A stretch of DNA of 64,000 bases. Source: an uncultured Bacteroides sp. Lineage in GTDB: Bacteria; Bacteroidota; Bacteroidia; Bacteroidales; Bacteroidaceae. Below the pieces are notes generated by a model. That model was not told where the DNA came from and did not search any database. It worked only from the letters and a program-made list of their open reading frames with translations. A program made the translations under genes and the position numbers. The DNA lies in NCBI GenBank assembly GCA_944321465.1, contig CALULL010000010.1, forward strand, positions 1 to 64,000. The letters are read 5' to 3'. Of this stretch, positions 58,647-64,000 are shown piece after piece; the first letter of the stretch is position 1; each line of letters starts with the position of its first letter.

Positions 58647-60265
58647 GTTCCCTTCTCGTCCTCTGTCTGTGCTGTGTTTGTTGGCTTGGTGCGCAAGAAC
58701 GCAAGGACGGCGACAAACCGGAGAAGAAGACCCGTGTGGACCTGCTTTATGCCGATGAGGCGCAGGCCGACAAGCACTTCCGCCCCGATGTGCAGGTGCT
58801 TATCGGCTCGGTGAAACTGCGTCATGACAGCATGTACATGTTCTGTGACAGTGCCCTGATATACGAAAAGGTGAACTCGGTAGAAGCATTCGGCAACGTG
58901 CGGATGGAGCAGGGCGACACGCTGTTTATCTATGGCGACTACCTCTACTACGACGGCATGAGCCAGATAGCACAACTGCGCGAGAACGTGCGCATGATAA
59001 ACCGCAATACGGAGCTCCTTACCGACAGCCTCAACTACGACCGTGTTATCAATCTGGGGTATTATTTCGACGGCGGACAGCTGAGCGACGAAGAGAACGT
59101 CCTCACCTCGCTGTGGGGGGAATATAGTCCGGCCACAAAACTTGCTGTCTTCAATGACGAGGTAGAGTTGGTTAACCCGAAGTTTACGCTTACTTCCGAC
59201 ACCCTGAAGTACAGTACCTTGACCAAGGTGGCTACCATCTTGGGCCCTTCGGACATTGTTAGTGAGGGAAACCACATCTACTCCGAGCGCGGCATCTACA
59301 ATACGGTTACCGAGCAGGCCGAATTGCTTGACCGCTCCGTGCTTACCAACGAAAGCAAGAAACTGACGGGAGACAGCCTCTTCTACGACCGCAGGATGGG
59401 CTACGGGGAGGCGTTTGACAACGTTGTGATGAACGACACCCTGAACCGCAACATGCTCGCCGGAGACTACTGCTTCTACAACGAGCGTACCGGAAACGCC
59501 CTGGCTACCCGCCGGGCTGTGGCGGTGGATTACTCGCAAGGCGACAGCCTCTTCATGCATGGCGACACCTTGCGCCTGCTCACGTTCAACCTTAACACCG
59601 ACAGTGTCTTCCGCGAGATGCATGCCTACCACCACGTCCGTGCCTACCGTTCGGACGTACAAGCCGTGTGCGACTCGCTTGTCTACAGCGGGAAGGACAC
59701 CTGCCTGACGATGTACACCGACCCTATACTGTGGCACGGGCCTCAACAGTTGCTCGGCGAGCAAATAAAGGTGTACATGAACGACAGCACGATAGACTGG
59801 GCGCACATCATCAACCAGGCTATGGCCGTGGAGCAGAAAGACTCCGTACACTACAACCAGGTTACCGGAAAGGAGATGAAGGCTTTCTTCCGCAGCGGCG
59901 AGTTGCGCCAGGTGGATGTCAACGGAAACGTGCTCGTCATCTTCTATCCTGTGGAGGAGCAGGACTCTTCCCTCATCATGCACAACTATACGGAAGGAAG
60001 TTTCCTGCGTATGCTGCTAAAGAACCGAAAAATGGAGCAGGGCACGTTCATAGGGAAGACAACCGGCGTGGCCACGCCCCTCGACCAGATACCGGCAGAC
60101 AAGTTCCGGCTCAAGTCGTTTGCCTGGTTTGACTACATACGCCCCCTTGACAAGGCCGATATCTTCAATTACCGTGGCAAGAAAGAAAGCGAGAAGTTGC
60201 AAAAGATAGACCGAGGCCCGGTTGTGTCGCCCCGAGACCTGCACATCAAGCGAAAGGAGAAATGA
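58631..60265 (+). CDS. OstA/LptA-like exported protein
   Basis: A 544-residue protein with a signal peptide (about 1-20, ending GAQ). The first third is an OstA/LptA-type beta-jellyroll: VLIGSVKLRHDSMYMFCDSA, EAFGNVRMEQGDTLFIYGDY, and repeated DSLxYD, ESKKLTGDSLFYDRRMGYGE strands. Such folds carry lipopolysaccharide across the periplasm. The second half is a longer beta-rich region found in this phylum only. It overlaps surA by 16 bp and the next gene by 4 bp, so it is firmly in this operon. Confidence 0.85.
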   Translation: MDKRLSSLLVLCLCCVCWLGAQERKDGDKPEKKTRVDLLYADEAQADKHFRPDVQVLIGSVKLRHDSMYMFCDSALIYEKVNSVEAFGNVRMEQGDTLFIYGDYLYYDGMSQIAQLRENVRMINRNTELLTDSLNYDRVINLGYYFDGGQLSDEENVLTSLWGEYSPATKLAVFNDEVELVNPKFTLTSDTLKYSTLTKVATILGPSDIVSEGNHIYSERGIYNTVTEQAELLDRSVLTNESKKLTGDSLFYDRRMGYGEAFDNVVMNDTLNRNMLAGDYCFYNERTGNALATRRAVAVDYSQGDSLFMHGDTLRLLTFNLNTDSVFREMHAYHHVRAYRSDVQAVCDSLVYSGKDTCLTMYTDPILWHGPQQLLGEQIKVYMNDSTIDWAHIINQAMAVEQKDSVHYNQVTGKEMKAFFRSGELRQVDVNGNVLVIFYPVEEQDSSLIMHNYTEGSFLRMLLKNRKMEQGTFIGKTTGVATPLDQIPADKFRLKSFAWFDYIRPLDKADIFNYRGKKESEKLQKIDRGPVVSPRDLHIKRKEK

Positions 60266-60564
60266 CGCGCCTTATGGGATTTATCGGCATGAGGAAGCCA
60301 CGGGGCTTCCACCACACCTATATATATGTAGACGAGCGCAAAGAACGGCTGGACCGGATGACCGAGAAGGCCCGGCAAGAACTGGGACTGGCACCGCCGC
60401 CACCGATAGCCTCCGGCGACATGCGCGGCAAGTTTGCCGCCCAGACCACCTTCCTGCGCCGACGCAAGGAGAGGGGGCGCAGGCCGTTGCATCCCGCCGT
60501 CATCCTCTTCCTCATAGCCCTGCTTGCCGGACTGTGGTACGCCATAGGCAACGGAATACTATAG
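60262..60564 (+). CDS. Small single-pass membrane protein, conserved-looking, unknown
   Basis: A 100-residue protein with ATGA overlap to the OstA-like gene. The N-terminal part is basic (FHHTYIYVDERKERLDRMTE), the middle has RRRKERGRR, and one membrane segment lies at about 79-97 near the C-terminus (ILFLIALLAGLWYAIGNGIL), i.e. tail-anchored with a cytosolic N-terminus. I do not recognise it. Its fixed place between OstA-like and mutL suggests an envelope role. Followed by mutL 37 bp later. Confidence 0.7.
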   Translation: MTRLMGFIGMRKPRGFHHTYIYVDERKERLDRMTEKARQELGLAPPPPIASGDMRGKFAAQTTFLRRRKERGRRPLHPAVILFLIALLAGLWYAIGNGIL

Positions 60565-60600
60565 AACTTCTTTTTTACCCACACACTTACGCGAAACACT

Positions 60601-62499
60601 ATGAGTGACATTATCCATCTGCTGCCCGACTCGGTGGCCAATCAGATCGCTGCCGGGGAAGTGATACAGCGACCGGCCTCGGTGATAAAGGAACTGGTAG
60701 AGAACGCCATTGATGCCGGAGCGACCGAGATACACGTCTTGGTGACCGATGCCGGGAAAACGAGCATACAGGTGATAGACAACGGTTGCGGCATGAGCGC
60801 GACCGATGCCCGCCTTTCCTTCGAACGCCACGCCACCTCCAAAATCCGTACCGCCTCCGACCTCTTTGCCCTCCGCACGATGGGGTTTCGCGGCGAGGCC
60901 CTGGCTTCGATTGCCGCTGTGGCCGAGGTGGAACTGAAGACGCGCCTGGCGGGCGACGAGCTGGGCACGCGCATCGTGCTGGCCGCCTCCAAGGTGGAGT
61001 GCCAGGAGCCGGTGGCCTGTCCGCAGGGCAGCAACTTCGCGGTGAAGAACCTCTTCTTCAACGTCCCTGCCCGCCGAAAGTTCCTGAAGTCCAACGCCAC
61101 GGAGCTGAACAACATCCTGGCCGAGTTTGAGCGCATTGTCCTCGTCCACCCCGACATCGCTTTCTACCTCTACAGCAACGACACGGCTCTCTACAACCTG
61201 CCCGCCGTCTCCCTGCGCCAGCGCATTGTGTCGGTCTTCGGTAAGAAGCTCGACCAGCAGCTGATTGCCCTCGACGTGGACACGACGCTTGTCCGCATCT
61301 CGGGCTACGTGGGCAAGCCCGACGCTGCCCGCAAGAAGGGTGCCCACCAGTACTTCTTCGTCAACGGACGCTACATGCGTCACCCCTATTTCCACAAAGC
61401 CGTGATGGAACCCTACGAGCGGCTGGTACCCGCAGGCGAGCAGGTTCCCTACTTCGTCTACTTCGACGTGGACCCCGCCAACATCGATGTCAACATACAT
61501 CCCACCAAGACCGAAATCAAGTTTGAGAACGAGCAGGCCATCTGGCAAATCCTTTCAGCCGCAGTCAAGGAGACTTTGGGGCGTTTCAACATAGTGCCTT
61601 CCATCGACTTCGACACTGAGGACAAGCCCGACATTCCGGTGTTCGACACCGGCGGGGAACCCGTCGACCAGCCTCGCCTGCACTACGATGCCAGTTACAA
61701 CCCCTTCAAGTCCGTTTCTGCCGGAGGCGGGGGCGCAGGCGGAGGCTATTCGCGGAAGCAGGTGGAGTGGGAAGGACTTTATTCGGGACTGTCCAAGGCC
61801 AGCCGGATGAACGAACCGCCTGTCGCGCCCACGGCCACGTCCGAACCGGTGGGGACCCTCTTTGCCTCGGGCGGGGCAGACGACATTGCCTCTTCCTCCT
61901 CCATGTTCCCCTCGGCCCTGTCGGGCGGAGGCAAGGGGGCACAGCATTTGCAGCTGAAGGGGCGTTTCATCCTGACCTCGGTCAAGTCGGGCCTGATGCT
62001 CATCGACCAGCGGCGGGCGCACATCTGCGTGCTCTACGAACGCTACATGGAGCAGATACGCCAGAAGCAGAACACCTCGCAGGGCCTGCTCTTTCCCGAG
62101 ATGGTGCAGCTGCCGCCTTCAGAGGCTCAGATGCTCGAGACGCTTATGGACGACTTCAGTGCCGTGGGGTTCGACCTTGCTTCCTTGGGCGGAGGCAGCT
62201 ATGCCATCAACGGTGTGCCCTCGGGCATCGAGGGGCTGGACCCCGTGCGGCTGGTTACCGACATGGTGCACGACGCGCTGGAGAAAGGCAGCGACGTGAA
62301 GTCCGAGGTGCAGTCCGTCCTGGCCCTCTCGCTGGCCCAGTCGGCAGCCATTGTCTACGGGCAGGTGCTCACCAACGAGGAGATGGCCGACCTCGTGGAC
62401 AAACTCTTTGCCTGTCCCGCCCCCAACTACACGCCCGACGGGCGCATCGTGCTGGCCACCATCAAGGAGGAGGACATCGAACGCCTCTTCAACGGCTGA
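60601..62499 (+). CDS. mutL: DNA mismatch repair protein MutL
   Basis: A 632-residue GHKL ATPase. N-terminal motifs: [16 protein letters not shown] (about 30-45), [20 protein letters not shown] (about 60-79), [18 protein letters not shown] (about 94-111). The C-terminal dimerisation domain (about 440-630) ends with an [15 protein letters not shown] stretch; the endonuclease motif DQHAxxER appears altered to [13 protein letters not shown], so nuclease activity is doubtful. It couples MutS mismatch binding to strand removal. Last gene of the run, with a strong terminator. Confidence 0.95.
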   Translation: MSDIIHLLPDSVANQIAAGEVIQRPASVIKELVENAIDAGATEIHVLVTDAGKTSIQVIDNGCGMSATDARLSFERHATSKIRTASDLFALRTMGFRGEALASIAAVAEVELKTRLAGDELGTRIVLAASKVECQEPVACPQGSNFAVKNLFFNVPARRKFLKSNATELNNILAEFERIVLVHPDIAFYLYSNDTALYNLPAVSLRQRIVSVFGKKLDQQLIALDVDTTLVRISGYVGKPDAARKKGAHQYFFVNGRYMRHPYFHKAVMEPYERLVPAGEQVPYFVYFDVDPANIDVNIHPTKTEIKFENEQAIWQILSAAVKETLGRFNIVPSIDFDTEDKPDIPVFDTGGEPVDQPRLHYDASYNPFKSVSAGGGGAGGGYSRKQVEWEGLYSGLSKASRMNEPPVAPTATSEPVGTLFASGGADDIASSSSMFPSALSGGGKGAQHLQLKGRFILTSVKSGLMLIDQRRAHICVLYERYMEQIRQKQNTSQGLLFPEMVQLPPSEAQMLETLMDDFSAVGFDLASLGGGSYAINGVPSGIEGLDPVRLVTDMVHDALEKGSDVKSEVQSVLALSLAQSAAIVYGQVLTNEEMADLVDKLFACPAPNYTPDGRIVLATIKEEDIERLFNG

Positions 62500-62569
62500 G
62501 TCCGTCCCTCCGGCGGGCTGTTCCGGGGGCTTCCCCGTAGCCGTCCGGGCAGCTGCGGGCTTTTCTTGC

Positions 62570-62648
62570 GGCGCGGACGTGCGCCGTTGCCATCGGGGCC
62601 GACGGGCCGTGCCGACTGGTGGCGGCGGCCCGTGTCCGCGCCTTTTTT
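62570..62648 (+). terminator. Terminator of the chaperone-mutL run
   Basis: Stem GGCGCGGAC (62570-62578) with GTCCGCGCC (62634-62642), enclosing a second stem (ACGGGCCG / CGGCCCGT), followed by six T. Confidence 0.85.
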
Positions 62649-62733
62649 CATCCTTTTTCCCCTACGTGTTTTCCCATTCTGCACCTTGGCGGGGTGCGTT
62701 CCCCGTCAAGGCCGAGGCGGTTGTCTCCTTGGC

Positions 62734-62813
62734 GGCACAGGTCTGCTCCCGTGGCAGTACAGGTGTGCCCCCGTGATGGCGCAGGTGTGCCCGCGCGGTG
62801 GCACAGGTGTGCT
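62734..62813. repeat. 22-bp repeat array, four units (I)
   Basis: Cores at exact 22-bp steps: GGCACAGGTCTGCT (62734), AGTACAGGTGTGCC (62756), GGCGCAGGTGTGCC (62778), GGCACAGGTGTGCT (62800). All four centres are AGGT, the most uniform array. It lies beyond the mutL terminator and ends 168 bp before the SPFH gene. No other signal is seen in this 482-bp spacer apart from the terminator and the SPFH promoter. Confidence 0.9.
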
Positions 62814-62913
62814 CCTGCGGGGTGGTCGGCAGTCCTCGCGGTCGGTTTCCCGCTGTCGAGGGCCGGAAAACCATGTTCTGCAACACATTTCCCAGTTTTT
62901 CCTTGCCTTGCGC

Positions 62914-62945
62914 TTGCTTTGCTGTCCGGGAATGTACTATATTTG
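62914..62945 (+). promoter_or_regulatory. Promoter of the SPFH gene
   Basis: -33 TTG (62914-62916) and -7 TATATTTG (62938-62945), spacing 21 bp; 36 bp upstream of the start. Confidence 0.6.
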
Positions 62946-62981
62946 TGATATCATTTTAGTATCATTAAAAAATCAGTAATT

Positions 62982-63947
62982 ATGGAAACGAAAGAGATGC
63001 TTTTTTCGGGGTTTAGGATGAACGGCTTTGCCATGTTGTTTGTTCATCTGGTGCTGCTCACGGCAGCCATAGTGTTCTGCTTCTGGCAAGGTGGCACGTG
63101 GCTCTACGTGACGGGCGGCGTGCTGATTGCCCTGTGGTTCGTCTTTCTGGCGGGCTACATGCTGCTCGAACCGAACGAGGCGCGTGTGATGGTGTTCTTC
63201 GGACGCTACAAAGGCACCTTCCGCGACACGGGCTTCTTCTGGGTGAACCCCTTCTTGGACAAGAAGAAACTGTCGATGCGGGCGCGCAACCTCGACGTGG
63301 AGCCTATCAAGGTGAACGACAAGATAGGCAACCCGGTGCTCATAGGGCTTGTGCTGGTGTGGAAGCTGAAGGATACCTACCGCGCCATGTTCGAGATTGA
63401 TGCGCAGACAATGGCCGCAGCCCCCGTCGTGACCGCCGACGGCAAGCAGGTCAGCCTCAACGTGGGCAGTGCCGTGGCCGGGCGCATGAACGTCTTTGAG
63501 AACTTCGTGAGGATACAGAGCGACGCAGCCCTGCGCCAGGTGGCTGGCCAGTATGCCTACGACGACAACGAGACGGCCTCTGGCGAGCTGACGCTGCGCT
63601 CGGGCGGCGATGAGATAAACAACCAACTGGAGCGGGAACTGAACGAACGCCTCGCTATGGCTGGCATGGAGGTGGTGGAAGCCCGCATCAACTATCTGGC
63701 CTATGCACCCGAGATTGCCGCCGTGATGCTGCGCCGCCAGCAGGCTTCGGCCATCATCGGCGCACGCGAGAAGATTGTGGAAGGGGCTGTCTCGATGGTG
63801 CACATGGCTCTGAAGAAGCTGGAGAAAGACGGCATTGTGGAGCTGGACGAGGACAAGAAGGCTGCTATGGTGAGCAATCTGCTCGTGGTGCTTTGTGCCG
63901 ACGAGTCGGCACAGCCGGTGCTCAACGCCGGGACGCTGAACCATTAA
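62982..63947 (+). CDS. SPFH domain (stomatin/prohibitin-type) protein
   Basis: A 321-residue protein with two N-terminal hydrophobic segments (about 13-33, 38-58), then an SPFH domain starting LLEPNEARVMVFFGRYKGTF and continuing GFFWVNPFLDKKKLSMRARN. The C-terminal helical part (NNQLERELNERLAMAGMEVV, LAYAPEIAAVMLRRQQASAI, GAREKIVEG) drives oligomerisation. Such proteins form membrane microdomain scaffolds and support membrane proteases. Only 53 bp follow before the window ends, with no further gene visible. Confidence 0.9.
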   Translation: METKEMLFSGFRMNGFAMLFVHLVLLTAAIVFCFWQGGTWLYVTGGVLIALWFVFLAGYMLLEPNEARVMVFFGRYKGTFRDTGFFWVNPFLDKKKLSMRARNLDVEPIKVNDKIGNPVLIGLVLVWKLKDTYRAMFEIDAQTMAAAPVVTADGKQVSLNVGSAVAGRMNVFENFVRIQSDAALRQVAGQYAYDDNETASGELTLRSGGDEINNQLERELNERLAMAGMEVVEARINYLAYAPEIAAVMLRRQQASAIIGAREKIVEGAVSMVHMALKKLEKDGIVELDEDKKAAMVSNLLVVLCADESAQPVLNAGTLNH

Positions 63948-64000
63948 CCGTGGTCCGGGCGGAGATGTTGTCCTACAAGCTGTTTTGAATCGTGTCCAGG

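Overview
The window is a stretch of a Bacteroidota chromosome, most likely order Bacteroidales, with an unusually high G+C content. Evidence for this: promoters of the -33 TTG / -7 TAnnTTTG type, a two-gene outer-membrane TonB receptor and lipoprotein pair, families typical of the phylum (DUF4831, DUF3810, DUF1573, FprA flavoprotein, periplasmic dipeptidyl peptidase III, OstA-like protein, six-domain S1) and a tmRNA whose tag reads GNENYALAA. It is mainly core genome. The only insertion sequence seen is cut by the left edge.

Layout. 1-700: IS end and a small orphan membrane protein. 0.7-6.2 kb: tandem-duplicated beta-helix lipoprotein, TonB receptor and a MerR regulator. 6.5-10.3 kb: M23 peptidase divergent from alaS. 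10.3-11.0 kb: a 367-bp palindromic element. 11.0-15.6 kb: DUF805, DUF4831 and GH3 operon. 16.1 kb: tmRNA, then mazG. 17.7-19.5 kb: ECF sigma cluster and a miniature protein resembling a type IX secretion sorting domain. 19.6-29.1 kb: rnz, rpsA, SIMPL protein, zinc peptidase, a fur-purA translationally coupled pair, DUF3810, DNA-alkylation repair and Rpn nuclease. 29.4-34.4 kb: dipeptidyl peptidase III, AraC regulator, recQ. 34.6-40.0 kb: a tight five-gene operon of DUF1573, meaB, ABC-type ATPase, DUF4435/TOPRIM and MscS channel. 40-54.4 kb: trpS, topA, a glycosyltransferase, radC, a radical-SAM gene, fprA, nagB, threonylcarbamoyl-AMP synthase, a Pif1-like helicase, a HAD phosphatase, menA-like prenyltransferase and CPBP protease. 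54.7-62.5 kb: an envelope-biogenesis run (three parvulin-type chaperones, OstA-like, small membrane protein) ending in mutL. 63-64 kb: an SPFH protein.

The most striking signal is not a gene. Nine intergenic spacers each carry an array of exactly four quasi-palindromic units at a strict 22-bp period. The core is close to GGCANASSTNTGCC, where the central SS is GG or CC. Every array lies upstream of at least one gene, often about 133-170 bp before its start. The lone 367-bp element at 10.5-10.86 kb has a similar design: 10-bp terminal inverted repeats and two inverted arrays of four 24-bp units. I do not recognise either family. The second item of interest is the ATPase plus DUF4435 pair, which has the domain pairing of the PARIS anti-phage system but sits in an apparently housekeeping operon with meaB and a mechanosensitive channel.
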